Shown here: positions 12,001-22,993 of the stretch, piece after piece
How the letters are laid out: every line of letters begins with the position of its first letter
How positions within the stretch are numbered: the first letter of the stretch is position 1
NCBI GenBank assembly: GCA_947652605.1
Contig: OX393580.1
Location: forward strand, 15,520,159-15,584,158
Direction of reading: 5' to 3'
Length of the DNA: 64,000 nucleotides
From: Elmis aenea
Taxonomy: Eukaryota > Arthropoda > Insecta > Coleoptera > Elmidae
Position numbers and translations under genes: made by a program
The notes under the pieces: model-generated
Databases searched by the model: none
Seen by the model: only the letters and a program-made list of their open reading frames with translations
Told to the model about the DNA's origin: nothing

Positions 12001-15000
12001 ATTTATGGTAAGATTACTAAACAACTATGCGAAAGTTTCGCAACAATCGACTGGTTTATCGATTTGTATCGAAAGATAATTATAATTTTAGGAAATGCTT
12101 GAAAAGAAACCTACCGTTATTAAGCGGCCTCAACAAGAAGAGGAAGACTTATCGCCCTACAACTTTCGTAAATTTGCTGCAACATACTTCGTCAAAAATA
12201 CCAATCCGCAGTATTCCAAGAAACCCCTCAAAGAATCACTGCTCGATTTGCCGACACCCGATGATGTTATAGCAGCGCAAGCTTTATGGATTACAATCCT
12301 TAGGTTCATGGGCGATTTACCAGAACCAAAATATGATGATAGTGTTAAAAGTAATGACAATGTCATGACAAAAATAACGCAAACCTTAAGCAGAAGTTTC
12401 ACTAATCGTAGAGAATACCAAGTACGATTTTTTAATTTGACAAATACTGCCCGCGAATGCTCAAATCATATAAAGCAGTTACCAGTGATTACTACACAGG
12501 GCTGTATCGACACTTCTGGAGGCATGAAGAGCAAAATTATGCGTGGTCCCAAGTATGTTACTCAACGATAAAAAGTTAAAAAATTTGATTTGGTAACCAT
12601 CATCGATTTAAATCTTTTTTTTAATCGGTTCCTCTTGTACCTTTCGATGTCGAGTTAACGAGGTATGCTTTTCTATTTTTGGATTAAGTTTCTCCACTCT
12701 TGCCTATCGTTAGCTAATTGTGGCACATCTCTCCAGCGGACTCCTTTTTCTTTTAGTCTCTGCCTCACTTGTTTTGTTTTTTTCATTTTATTCCTGGTCT
12801 TCCTCTATTTCTTTTTCTCTTCATCTACATTTTTCATCCTATTATCGCGTATCTACTTTCTGGGATGCGTAGTAGATGTCTAAACCACCTTAATTGATTC
12901 GTCTCCATCTTTTTCTTAATATCTGTTACTAGAGGTTTGTTCCAACACAGGATTTAAAACCGATCTCTGATTAGTTCATGAACCGATTTATTCGCATGCG
13001 TGAACTATAATAATAATAATCTTTATTTGTTCTGAATATCCCAAAAAAGGTGTAGAACTTGTCACAATAATAATTTACGTACATTACAAATAATATACAT
13101 AGTTAATAAAAAAGAAAAAACACAGAAAAATGATATTTAAATATAACATTTTACAAAGTCAGCATCATTTAAATATTCGCTTACTCCATAGTAAGCTTTA
13201 GAAATCAGAACTTTTCTTAATTTCTTCTTCAATTCGCGGGTGGGAAGATTTATTATACTCTCAGGTGATGTGTTAAATTTATTATATATAGCAATAATTG
13301 TGGAGGCTACATTTTTTTGAAGATAGGTATATTTGAAACAATCGGGTTTTAGGTTTTTTTTATGTCGCGTATTGGCTGCATGATTTCTTATATTCTCTTC
13401 GAACAGATCTACATTATTTTTTACGAACATGATGGCTTCGAGGATAAATAGACCGTAAAAGGTTAATATTTCGTTGTCACGAAAAGTTTCTTTGCAGTGA
13501 TCTCGGTAGTTCAGGCCAAATATATTTCTTATACATCGCTTTTGTATAATGAAGAGGCGTTCTGAGTCACTAGCGTTACCCCAAAAAATTACAGCATAGC
13601 GTAACCTAGATTCGACATATGCATGATATGCAGTTTTGGCCGCGTTTGCATTGACCAATTTTTTTAGGTTTTTTAGTGCAAAAGGGTACCGTGACAGGCT
13701 TTGTGACAGGCGTTCGATATGGTATGACCAGTCCAGTCTAGAGTCAATACATAAACCAAGAAAAGATATTTTATTAACAACATTTATACTTGTGGAATTA
13801 TTTTGAAATTTTAAGTCTGAGGTTATTTTACTTTGTGAAAATTTTATAACTTGCGTTTTATTGACGTTTAAGGTTAGATTATTTAACGTAAACCACTAAA
13901 TTTAACGTAAACCACTAAACTATGTACTAAGAAATTTACTGCATAGTATTAGAGGTTGTTGGAACGCTTTTACGACTGGCCTAACTGTAAATGACATTTG
14001 CATCTATTGGGTTCATACAAATTTACGCCTTACTAGGGTAAACACCTTAAGAATTTAGCACTCAGTGGGGTTGGGAAGCGATGCATAGCTAGCTGAGCTC
14101 ACGTTAGTTATGAACAGCGCTTGCGTGTAAAAATCCAAATGCTGGTACACGCTCTCATCCAAGAACTGTTCTGACCATTCACTGACTAGTTCATGTATCA
14201 ATTTTGTAATGATGGAACAGCCGACTAAACTGTCCGGTGAACTATCAGAGACTGTGTTGGAACGCGATATTGATACTGCGCAAACTCGTGATCGTTTACT
14301 GTACCGTGCAAATCGCTGTTGGAACAACGATTTTTCGTAACTGATTTTATCGATCAGTCTACATGCTTCTATTCTTCTCAGAAATCCCATTTCCTGTGTC
14401 TGTATTCTTTGTTTTTGTTGTTGTGTTAGTGTCCAAGTTTCTGTACTGTCAGAATGGGTACGACACTGCATTAAAAACTCGCGTCTTTGTTTGTTTTTTG
14501 ATATCTCCTTATTTATCAAATATATGTTAGTGGCGTAGTAAAATTTCGTCGCTGCAGTTATTCTATTATCCAGATCTTCTTCGATTTACCATTCTCTGCA
14601 CATAATTTCTACTACTCTTAATAAGGTGCATCCACACCTGGCGCGCCAATCTACGTCAAACCGCGCAATACGTTCGCGAACGTTGCAGTTCGTGCTATTT
14701 GGAAGTAAAAGTACACGGTTTGCCGTCCAGATCACACGAGCACAAACGTTTTGCGCTGTTTCGAGCGGTTCGGCGCAGTTTGGCGCGCTTGGTTTGGACG
14801 GACCTTTTTCTTGATGGCGTTCCTTCTCCAACTCAACGTTGTTTCAATATCTTCCAGATCTTTGCACTCTATCGAAGACTTTAGACAGATCGATAAAACA
14901 CAAGTACATCATCTTTGAATGTTCCATTATTTTTTCACATAACTGTCTTAACGGAAAAATTTGATCCTGCGTGCTTCTACCCGGTCTAAAGCCACATTGC

Positions 15001-18000
15001 GCCTCTTCCAAATTTCTTTCGAAATGTTTCCTTAATCTCTCCTCTAAAATTCTTTCATATAATTTTTCTACTACACTAAATTAAAATATTTATTTCAGGA
15101 CAGTTAATGACATTGTTTGCATAAAAAACTTTAAAAAATTATTGAAAAATTGCAATAAAAAATTATCAACTTTAAATAACTAAAATATTTTAGTCCCGAG
15201 CGTGTCTGACCCTTTCGAACATACTTAAACACAGCCCTGTATAGTACACAACAATAACTGAACACAAAGTCTTTATAAACAATTTCTAGAGTAATATCGA
15301 TTAATTTTAGATATCCAGGGTGATTGAAATTCGAGTTTAAGTATGGGGATCTCTCTTATTATAAAAGCTAGAGCATAGGTTTAAGTTTGGCAAAGTTGCT
15401 AAATTTGGTGCTTATTAATAATCCAAAGACAAATTGGAAATATCTCAAACGGTACCCGACAAAATTAGGAAAAACCGGAAAATACGATTTTTGAAATTCC
15501 CCTATTAACTCCTTCAGAGTTTGAAATATTTCAAATGTGTTAAAACATTGCCCAAGCAACTTTTTAAGCCGAATCGAATAGTGGTCACAAATTTTTCCAA
15601 GATCGATTAGTTTTTGTTTTATGACAACCAACTTTATTTTTTCTTATGGGCGCAATTTTTGCTATTTACATAATCAAATAACATTATTTTTTATGAATCC
15701 CTTGATGTATCACACATGATATTTTACTTCTTCTTTCATTGTCAAATTTGAAAAAATACGTTTTAAACAATAACCATTATAAATCCGGTAGGCCGGTCAT
15801 TGTAGTGTACCTGTATGTTGTTTCCATGACAACCAATCAATAAACTAAAAGTTTTGAAAGCCTGTTACTTGTCAAATTAATAAATTCGTAAAAATGAACT
15901 TTAATAACGTAGACTCGTAGAGAAACGCGATATGCTGCCAATTTTTTATTAATTGAATAGGAATTGTATATTGTCAAGTCAACGATATGCAGAAATCCAG
16001 ATATAAGACTACCCTAGCCCACATATTTTTGTACGTTGGACAGAAACTTGGGGAAATATGGGGAAAAATCATTTTTACTACAGACAGATCCGGAAAAAAA
16101 CACAATTTTTCTACGTTAAATAGAAACTTTAGTAAATTTGTTTAAAGCATATAATAAAGTATAATAAAACTTGAAAGAACGATATAAAAAATTCGCAGGC
16201 TTGGTTGTCATGGAAACAACATAAACTACAACGACCGGCCTACCTGATTTATAGTGGTTATTGTTTAAACGTATTTTTCCAAATTTGACAATGAAAGAAG
16301 AAGTAAAATACCATGTGTGATACATCAATGGATTCAGAAAAATAAATGCTATTTGATTATGTAAATAGCAAAAATTGCGCTTATAAGAACAAACAAAGTT
16401 GGTTGTAATAAAACAAAAAAGAATCGATTTAGGAAATATTTGTGACCACTATCCGATTCGGCTTAAAAAGTTGCTTGGGCAATGTCTTTACACATTTGAA
16501 ATATTTCATACTGCAAAGGAGTTATAGACGATTTTCAAAAATCGTATTTTCCTGTTTTTCCTCATTTTCTCGGATAACGTTTGAGATACTTCCAATTTCT
16601 CTTTGGATTATTAATGAGCACCAAATTTAGCAAATTTGCCAAATTTTAACCTATAGTCTAGCTATTATAATAAGCGAGATCCCCATGCTTAAACTCGAAT
16701 TTCAATCCCCCTGTATAATTTAGATATATAATTCGGTACAATGAATTTTACAATGAGATTGAATACGCGTTTATGTTTTAGGAAATATTACGTTACGAAA
16801 AACAGCAATCTACTTTATCAAAAACACAACGGCAAAAGCTAATTAGTATGACTTTAAGACATAAAAGTAAATTATTGGACGACGTTCGTCGTGGCATGGT
16901 CGAAGATAATTTTGCAGCAGAAACTTATAGCGAATGGCTTAATGCCCGTCGAACGACCAACTTGGAGAAATTGCATTTCATCATAGGACACGGCATTTTG
17001 AGGCCCGAACTAAGGTTGATAATATTTGGCTATATTTCATTCATAAACTGGAAGCGTCTTTGACATTAAGCGGATATTATTTAACAGTATTTATCTGATT
17101 TTCAGGGACGAGATATTCTGTCAGCTATGTAAACAACTGACTAACAATCCCTCAAAGGCATCACATGCCCGTGGTTGGATTTTAATGTCTTTGTGTGTGG
17201 GATGTTTTCCACCGTCAGAAAAATTTGTTAACTATCTCCGCGCATTCATTCACTATGGTCCACCGGGTTACGCACCATACTGTGAAGGTCGTCTTAATCG
17301 TACGTTTAAAAATGGGGCCCGCACTCAACCTTCGAGTTCCCTCGAATTGCAAGCCACAAAAAATAAAGAACCGATCACTCTGACAGTTACATTAATGGAC
17401 AAAAATACTAAGGTCATTGAAGTGGACTCCGCGACCACGTCCGAGGAAATCTGCGGGCAAATCGCGACTGCCTTAAACTTGAAAGACACATTCGGATTTT
17501 CGCTATTCATCACCCTTTTTGATAAAGTGATGTCTCTAGGCAATGAAGGAGAGCACGTAATGGATGCCGTTTCACAGTGTGAACAATACGCTAAAGAACT
17601 AGGTAAGCAAGAAAGAACGGCACCATGGAGACTCTTCTTTCGAAAAGAAATATTTGCACCTTGGCACGATCCTGCTGCCGATCCTGTTGCTACCGACCTT
17701 ATATATAATCAGATTACTCGTGGTTTAAAATACGGCGAATATCGTTGCAACACCGATGGCGACGTGGCCATGTTATTGGCCCAGCAATACTACGTGGATA
17801 ACGGCGCTAATTTGAACTCCAATGTGCTTCATTCTCGTATCGGAGAGTATCTACCATCGTACTTGGTGCAACAAGGCGAAAACAACTTGACCATCTGGGA
17901 GAATAGAATAATTGAAGCGTTCGCTAAAAGCAGTAACGTTAAAAATAAGAAACCCGTAATTAAGGCCAAAGAGGATGTCGTTAAATATGCCAAAGCAGTA

Positions 18001-21000
18001 TGGCCCATACTTTTTTCAAAGTTCTTTGAAGCTATCAAAGTTTCCGGCCCCGATTTGCCAAAGAACAACATGATAATAGCCGTTAACTGGACAGGCATCT
18101 ACATGATCGACGATCAAGAGCAAATTTTACTCGAGTTAACGTTTAGTGACGTTTCATATGTTGGATATGAACAAGACTCACGATCGGGCTTACACAAGTT
18201 TATTTTGCGAACTATAAGACAAGAGGAGTTTATCTTCCAGAGCCCAGATGCGCAAAACTTACAAAACTTAATCAATTATCTGCTGGACGGTTTAAGAAAA
18301 CTTTCGCTCTATTGCGTGGCAACGCAAGATTACAAACATCCCAGTGAAACGGCATCGTTTTTGGTACTTAAGAAAGGCGATTTGATTTCTCTCAAAAACG
18401 GTTTGAACGGTGAAGCCATTATGTCAGCATCGTGGGGATATGGTGAGTGTAACGGTCGTACCGGTGATTTTCCAACTGATCACATACTAATTTTACCGGC
18501 ACTGCAAAAACCTCCAGCGGATGTATTAGCAGTATATAAAAAGGAAGGCGCATTCGACATAAGACAGCCCACAGCACCGGTCATGAGTACCATACAACGT
18601 ATGAAACTTCACACGCTCGTTCATTATGCTGACGAGCACTTCCGAGCAGGTAGGAAACTCGCGACAGTCACTAAAACTTCTGTAATCGCTACTGCTCGAC
18701 GGAGTTCTCGTGAAGAACTCTGGAAACACACTAATGAACCAATACGTCAACCTCTTTTAAATAAAATATTACAGCACGACGATTTAAGCAAAGAGGCTTG
18801 TAAGGCATTTACGGCAATTCTTAGATATATGGGAGATTTACCGGCTCCAAAACCCAAAATTAGTAACGAATACACCGACGAAATATTCAGCGGGGCGCTA
18901 AAGAACGAGTTATTGAAAGACGAAATTTATTGCCAAATAATGCGGCAATTAACGTTCAATCGGTTATCACTCAGCGAGGAAAAAGGTTGGGAACTATTAT
19001 ATTTGGCAACGGGATTATTTATTTGCAGTGCATCTTTGATGAGCGAGTTGAACAAGTTTTTAAAATCTAGAACTCATCCTTTTGCGGAATCATGTCTACA
19101 GCGACTGCAGAGAACGCAACGAACAGGACAACGTAAATTTCCACCATATGGAATTGAAGTTGAAGCTATTCAACATCGCAGTATGCAGATTTACCATAAA
19201 ATTTATTTCCCCGATGATACCGACGAAGCTTTTGAAATCGATTCCAACACCAAAGCCTCCGATTTGTGTCAGGCTATAACTGAGAGATTAGAATTGGTTT
19301 CCAACGACGGTTTTAGTTTGTTTGTTATGATTTCTGATAAAGTATTTTCGATTCCCGAGGATTACTTCTTTTACGATTTCTTGCACGAACTTATAGACTG
19401 GATGAGATCTACTAAACCTAGCTGGAATAGTAAGTCTAACTTACTTTATATTTGTTGTTGATTATACAGGGTGTCCCAATTATACACCGCCAAAAAGAGG
19501 TGCATATTCCTTAGTGAAAATGATGACCATTTGTCAAATATTTTGTTATCCGAAAATGCTTCCTTTCAAAGTTAGAGACCTCCAAAGTTGCAAAAAAAAA
19601 AATTCAAAAAATCGAATACGTCCTAGCCGTTTAAGCTAGAGCTATCAAACTTGGCCGAAATGTTTAGGTGTTTCCCATTGCCTTTGTGGGATAATTAGAA
19701 AGAAAACACGTAATTGGAAGTATGATTTATAGTCAGGTCATCCGCTTACCAGGCGAACAAGCTTTAAGTCAAGCATGACATTAGCCAACTAAGTTTAGTA
19801 GAAAAAATATTTGAGGTGTACAAACAGAGTTTGTCGATGCATCTTTAGCGCTAATTTTCTCGAAAACGGCTACGTTTACAACAAAAAACAAAGAGGGACG
19901 AATTTTTTCCTCTTAAGTCGTACTTTGTTATGGACGAATGACATTTTCAATTTTATTCCAGAGAAAAAAATTCTGAAGATGGTAAGCGGATGACCTGACT
20001 ATAAATCATACTTCCAATTACGTGTTTTCTTTCTAATTATCCCACAAAGGCAATGGGAAACACCTAAACATTTCGGCCAAGTTTGATAGCTCTAGCTTAA
20101 ACGGCTAGGACGTATTCGGTTTTTTGATATTTTTTTCTTGCAACTTTGGAGGTCTCTAACTTTGAAAGGAAGCATTTTCGGATAACAAAATATTTGACAA
20201 ATGGTCATCATTTTCACTAAGGAATATGCACCTACTTTTTGGCGGTGTATAATTAGGACACCCTGTATAACTTATTTAAATTCAATTACAAAGTGTATCA
20301 TTTATTTACTTATTTACAACTTTTAAGATGCGGCTCCCGTCAATGCGCAATACCAAGTTTTCTTCATGAAAAAATTATGGATAAACACCGTACCAGGCAA
20401 AGATCTCAATGCCGATCATATTTTCCATTACCATCAGGAATTACCAAAATATTTGAGAGGTTTTCATAAATGCAGTAAACAAGATGTCATTAAACTTGCA
20501 GCACTCATTTTACGTGCCAAATTTGAAGATGGTAACGTCGCTATCACGCAATTGTCACACGTGTTAAAAGATCTTTTGCCTGTTGATATTGTAAGAGCAC
20601 AAAGCAGTTCCGAATGGAAGAAGAATATTTCACAGGCGTTCAATATGAACGGAAAAATTACTGTTGAAGAAGCTAAAACAAGTTTTTTGAAAACCGTATA
20701 TCAGTGGCCTACGTTTGGTTCCACATTTTTTGAAGTTAAGCAGAATACATTTCCTACTTATCCCGAGATTGTTATTATTGCTATTAACAAAAATGGCGTT
20801 AATATTATACATCCACAAACAAAGGTACAAGCGTTGTTTAACGTTTACTTTTTCTTTCATTTAAAAATAACACAAATTTATTATACAGGATATATTGGCT
20901 ACTCATCCATTCTCTGAATTGAACAACTGGTCATCAGGTAACACATTCTTCCACTTATCGATTGGAAACTTTATGAGAGCAACAAAACTATTGTGCGAGA

Positions 21001-21107
21001 CATCTCAAGGATACAAGATGGATGATCTGATTACATCCTATACTGACTACATTCGCAAAAAAGAAAATGAAAGCAAATCTGACACATTCGCTACGTACAA
21101 CTTTTAA
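3092..21107 (+). CDS. Unconventional myosin VII heavy chain (VIIa/VIIb type, 11 exons)
   Basis: Actin-based motor with a double MyTH4-FERM tail. Exons: 3092-3118, 3209-3469, 3521-3705, 8533-9740, 10877-11115, 11177-12007, 12092-12421, 16782-17014, 17106-19429, 20328-20824, 20889-21107. Every junction is GT..AG and in phase, giving 2117 residues. The family is about 2100-2200. Order: motor (about 60-735) with P-loop GESGAGKT at 159-166, switch [10 protein letters not shown] at 208 and switch [10 protein letters not shown] at 434; IQ motifs (about 740-850); first MyTH4 (about 930-1180) and FERM (about 1190-1490); SH3 (about 1505-1575); second MyTH4 (about 1637-1800) and FERM to the C-terminus. 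Insects usually have crinkled (VIIa) and a diverged VIIb (Myo28B1). Many substitutions at positions I remember as conserved in crinkled suggest the VIIb-type paralogue, by inference. Its introns hold many transposons, yet the coding sequence is intact. Confidence 0.95.
4017..5986. mobile_element. 1.97-kb foldback element in myosin intron 3
   Basis: Two nested layers of inverted repeat form one long palindrome. The outer arms run from 4017 and back from 5986. Within them, TACAGGGTG-type ends at about 4134 and 5869 define an inner element, and a further pair of the same motif occurs near 4560 and 5443. Arms stay complementary to about 4816 and 5190, leaving a unique centre of about 375 bp that carries a transposase-like coding fragment. 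Such an RNA would fold into a hairpin with a stem of several hundred base pairs. Confidence 0.9.
4782..5190 (+). pseudogene. Captured DUF4817/HTH transposase-like fragment
   Basis: The centre of the foldback encodes two consecutive pieces in different frames. The first (4782-5006) contains [19 protein letters not shown] followed by a Cys/Arg-rich helix. This resembles the DUF4817 helix-turn-helix found at the N-terminus of many insect Tc1-like transposase genes. The second (from about 5000) contains [15 protein letters not shown] and then [13 protein letters not shown], resembling the second HTH of the same proteins. A frame change joins them near 5003. No catalytic DDE domain follows, because the palindrome arm takes over. 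The family assignment rests on pattern memory. Confidence 0.5.
5983..6680 (+). pseudogene. Degenerate ORF of an unnamed insect transposon-associated family
   Basis: The translation starts at the right edge of the foldback ([10 protein letters not shown]...). It runs through [17 protein letters not shown], then FICEWDSRA, then, after frame breaks near 6170-6240, an open stretch from 6267 with [39 protein letters not shown] and [13 protein letters not shown], ending at 6680. I recognise the pattern as a protein repeated in arthropod and cnidarian genomes, probably encoded by a DNA transposon, but cannot name a family. The N-terminal half is missing, cut off where the palindrome begins. Internal stops make it a pseudogene. 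Confidence 0.55.
6885..8215 (-). mobile_element. 5'-truncated non-LTR retrotransposon (reverse transcriptase remnant)
   Basis: Reading the minus strand from 8213, the sequence shows reverse transcriptase motifs in order: [16 protein letters not shown], then [10 protein letters not shown] and [10 protein letters not shown] (7935-8213). After a frame change near 7934 come [13 protein letters not shown] and, in a shifted frame near 7660, the catalytic FADD. The downstream part (6890-7387) has the C-terminal [33 protein letters not shown] and [10 protein letters not shown] pattern of endonuclease-reverse transcriptase LINEs. Endonuclease and 5' parts are absent. Multiple frameshifts show it is dead. 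It sits antisense in myosin intron 3. Confidence 0.9.
8216..8532. other. 3' part of myosin intron 3
   Basis: AT-rich intron sequence between the LINE remnant and the acceptor at 8532. It ends with the pyrimidine-rich tract before AG. No further element is recognised. Confidence 0.5.
9756..10837. mobile_element. 1.08-kb foldback element filling myosin intron 4
   Basis: Left end TACAGGGTGGTCCAC at 9756, right end its complement at 10837, with direct TTA duplications at 9753-9755 and 10838-10840. The arms are complementary over several hundred bases, converging near 10.3 kb. No ORF is supported. The intron runs from 9741 to 10876, so the element and one TSD copy account for all but about 50 bases of it. 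Confidence 0.92.
12936..14327. mobile_element. TIR element inserted in the LINE remnant
   Basis: The ends carry imperfect inverted repeats: TTGTTCCAACACAGGATT near 12938 and, reverse-complemented, GTTGTTCCAACAGCGATT at the right end near 14327. It splits the LINE between its two C-terminal pieces. About 0.9 kb of its interior is itself a later Jockey-like insertion. No transposase is recognised in the remainder. Confidence 0.5.
13003..13900 (-). mobile_element. 5'-truncated Jockey-like LINE with a TTA-repeat 3' tail
   Basis: The minus strand is open from about 13895 to the stop at 13137. It encodes the region after the catalytic motif of a Jockey-clade reverse transcriptase: [49 protein letters not shown] and then [14 protein letters not shown]. 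The 3' end has an AATAAAG-like signal followed by a TTA microsatellite at about 13007-13022, a usual LINE tail. The preserved frame over about 250 codons suggests it is the youngest layer in this nest. A 19-bp tandem duplication (13882-13900 and 13901-13919) marks the 5' junction. Confidence 0.85.
14622..14815. mobile_element. GC-rich short insertion with subterminal inverted motifs
   Basis: A GC-rich block inside AT-rich surroundings starts near GGTGCATCCACACC and contains GGCGCGCCAA and, inverted near its right end, TTGGCGCGC. It interrupts the LINE between the reverse transcriptase and C-terminal parts. Open frames on both strands here are side effects of the base composition. It is probably a small nonautonomous DNA element, of unknown family. 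Confidence 0.4.
15314..16715. mobile_element. 1.4-kb foldback element in myosin intron 7
   Basis: The left end TCCAGGGTGATTGAAA (a mutated form of TACAGGGTG) at 15314 pairs with the right end at 16715. TA dinucleotides flank both ends. Arms remain complementary nearly to the centre at about 16.0 kb. No protein-coding potential is supported; short frames in it are palindrome artefacts. Confidence 0.9.
19465..20267. mobile_element. 0.8-kb foldback element in myosin intron 9
   Basis: Left end TACAGGGTGTCCCAATTA at 19465, right end its near complement at 20267, flanked by TA on both sides. The two arms are near mirror images to about 19.87 kb. Without it the host intron (19430-20327) would be about 95 nt. 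Confidence 0.92.
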
Positions 21108-21786
21108 TTTCCTCATTGCACCTTTATGAAATATCAACACAATAATATTACGGGACGTTGCGTTGGTTTGATGTGTACCTATATAAAGCTGTTTATATAA
21201 AGAATATTTAACACGATCACCTATTGTATACGTAAAGTTGAATTGAAACACCAATAAATGTAACTATCAAAATTTGCTAATTATCATTATTTTCATTCGC
21301 GTTTTGCACAGATTTCTTTACTGTACCATCTATCTGCACAGTTAAATAATAATAATTTATTGAATAAATCGCAAGATACAAGGTGTGTATTGCAAATACG
21401 TGCTTGCTGTCAAATACCCAAACATTTACTATTAGTTTTTGCCATAAATCTATCAAAATATATTGATAAATATACTCTAACCTTGCTCCTAAATCGCATT
21501 TTAGATCGACACTGGAAGTAAAGTATAAATGAACAGGGCCGATGAGAGGGGGGGGCAAGGGGGGGTCCGACCCCGGGCCCGGAATTAATGTAAGGGCCCA
21601 AGAGTCCACATACTTTTTTAATTATGGTGTATTAAATATACACGATTCACAATTAGTTTTTTTTTAAATGAATTTTCAAATAATTTATATACTTGGGGCT
21701 TGGGGCTCATGTAAATTTTACCCCGTGCCCGACGACGCCTCATTAAATGAAACATTGTTATTTTTTGTGTATAAGCACGTAATAAT
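21108..21786. other. Myosin 3'UTR and transposon-derived spacer
   Basis: After the TAA at 21105-21107 an AATAAA at 21253-21258 is a good polyadenylation signal for the myosin gene. From about 21530 to 21605 a G/C-rich run with GGGGGG and CCCCGGGCCC blocks looks like a degraded transposon end. A possible relative occurs at 23205-23266 (GGGGCCCC followed by a CCGCCACTG end). No gene is seen. Confidence 0.5.
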
Positions 21787-21851
21787 ACCGAATTTACATT
21801 GGTATAGTAGCTAATGCAAGTAACTAAATTTATGTACTTGCAACGTGTAGA
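21787..21851. mobile_element. Truncated copy of the PIF/Harbinger-like MITE
   Basis: The start AATTTACATTGGTATAGTAG and following bases match the left arm of the complete MITE at 30726-31057. The match stops at about 21851, where the next foldback element begins, so it was probably interrupted by that insertion. Confidence 0.7.
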
Positions 21852-21887
21852 CACATTTTTCTACGACCACTAAAGTAAATTGCTCGT

Positions 21888-22081
21888 ACCGTACAGCCTG
21901 CATGCATAGTAAGTGGGTCTTATCGATATATCGATATATCGATATAATTTCGATATCGATATTCGATATCGAAATTTGGATATCGCCCACCCCTAGTGGA
22001 GACCTTTAACATTGCTAGACAAATGTGAGTTTTGCTTACCGTGCGTAAGGATCCACTTACTACGCATGCAGGCTGTACGGT
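21888..22081. repeat. Hairpin with 29-bp arms around CGATAT palindromes
   Basis: The arm at 21888-21916 (ACCGTACAGCCTGCATGC...) has its reverse complement at 22053-22081 with one mismatch. The loop begins with runs of TATCGATA and GATATCGATA and contains GATATCGCCCACCCCTAG, which resembles a hAT-type MITE end. Confidence 0.75.
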
Positions 22082-22409
22082 AAGAGCATAGGCCGATTAC
22101 CGCACAGGTGCATGAGGCGCGCGCCTAGGGCCTCAGCAAAGCGGGGGCCTCAGAATCGTTAGGTGCCTCATCCTCAAAAACCAAAATTAATTTTTTATTG
22201 TCTGTTAATATGAGAATTATAAAATAATAATTGGAGGCAAATTGTTACATCTTCTAAAACCTATTATCATTGTGGGTATTGGGTAATAGTCATTGATGCT
22301 AATTTTTAAAAAAAAGGTAAATTAAACAAAAAAGATAGCCAATTTGGTTCCAAATCGCCAAAATTTGCAACCATGCTTGAATCTGATTACAGTGCACTGC
22401 AAGGCGATG

Positions 22410-22993
22410 TACAGGGTGGTCCAAATTCGATGGGATTACATGGGTATCTCGCTTAATATTCAAGATAGAGAAATTGTTAAATTACCAAAAATGTGCGGTT
22501 TTTAAGACAAACTCGGAACAGTTCTCAAATATATTCTATCATATCCGGTTTTTCTTGTTTTTTTTTTGTTTTAACAGCCTACTTTTTGTTTCTCATCTTT
22601 AAATAAATTTAAAAAACCTTTGTAACTTGCGCAATGTTGAAAATAAACTCTTGTATATTTGGAAAGGGAAAAATAAGGAATGTATATAGGTCATAGCCAA
22701 CTATAGCTTCCATTTAAAAAAGGTCAGTTTGTGTCATAACTTTTTGACGGCGAACGTTAAAAAAAATTTGAGTACTATCAAAATTTACATAAAAATATTT
22801 AAAAATAATCATCAAAAACTTTTTCGATATTTACAATAAGGAAGACATGACACATTATAAATATTATTAAAAAAAACTGTTTTTCTTTAATAACTCAAAA
22901 ACCGGAAATGATAGAATATTTTTGGAAACGGTTTTGACTTTGTCCTAAATCTGTACATTTTTTATAATCCCATCGAATTTGGACCACCCTGTA
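22410..22993. mobile_element. 0.58-kb element with TACAGGGTGGTCC ends
   Basis: Left end TACAGGGTGGTCCAAATTCG at 22410; the right end at 22993 is the exact reverse complement over more than 25 bases. Immediate flanks are not TA/TA. The interior is AT-rich and non-coding. Confidence 0.9.

Larger units (their letters stand above)
12640..15090 (-). mobile_element. Second LINE remnant, split by later insertions
   Basis: On the minus strand the pieces run in order: reverse transcriptase core at about 15086-14840 ([18 protein letters not shown] and [14 protein letters not shown]), a C-terminal piece at about 14520-14344 ([14 protein letters not shown], then [15 protein letters not shown]), and a last piece at about 12930-12640 ([15 protein letters not shown] followed by a basic Gly/Arg-rich segment). 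The order matches one element of the same general kind as the one at 6885-8215. It is interrupted by a GC-rich insertion at 14622-14815 and by the 12936-14327 insertion. It lies antisense in myosin intron 7 (12422-16781). Confidence 0.75.

Noticed and set aside
12008..12091. Premature end of the myosin gene at the TAA at 12077-12079
   Set aside because: The stop lies in an 84-nt intron with GTAAGA and TTTTAG ends; the next exon resumes the first MyTH4 domain in phase.
14586..14884. Overlapping frames on both strands in the GC-rich block
   Set aside because: Stop codons are rare there because of base composition; no family resemblance.
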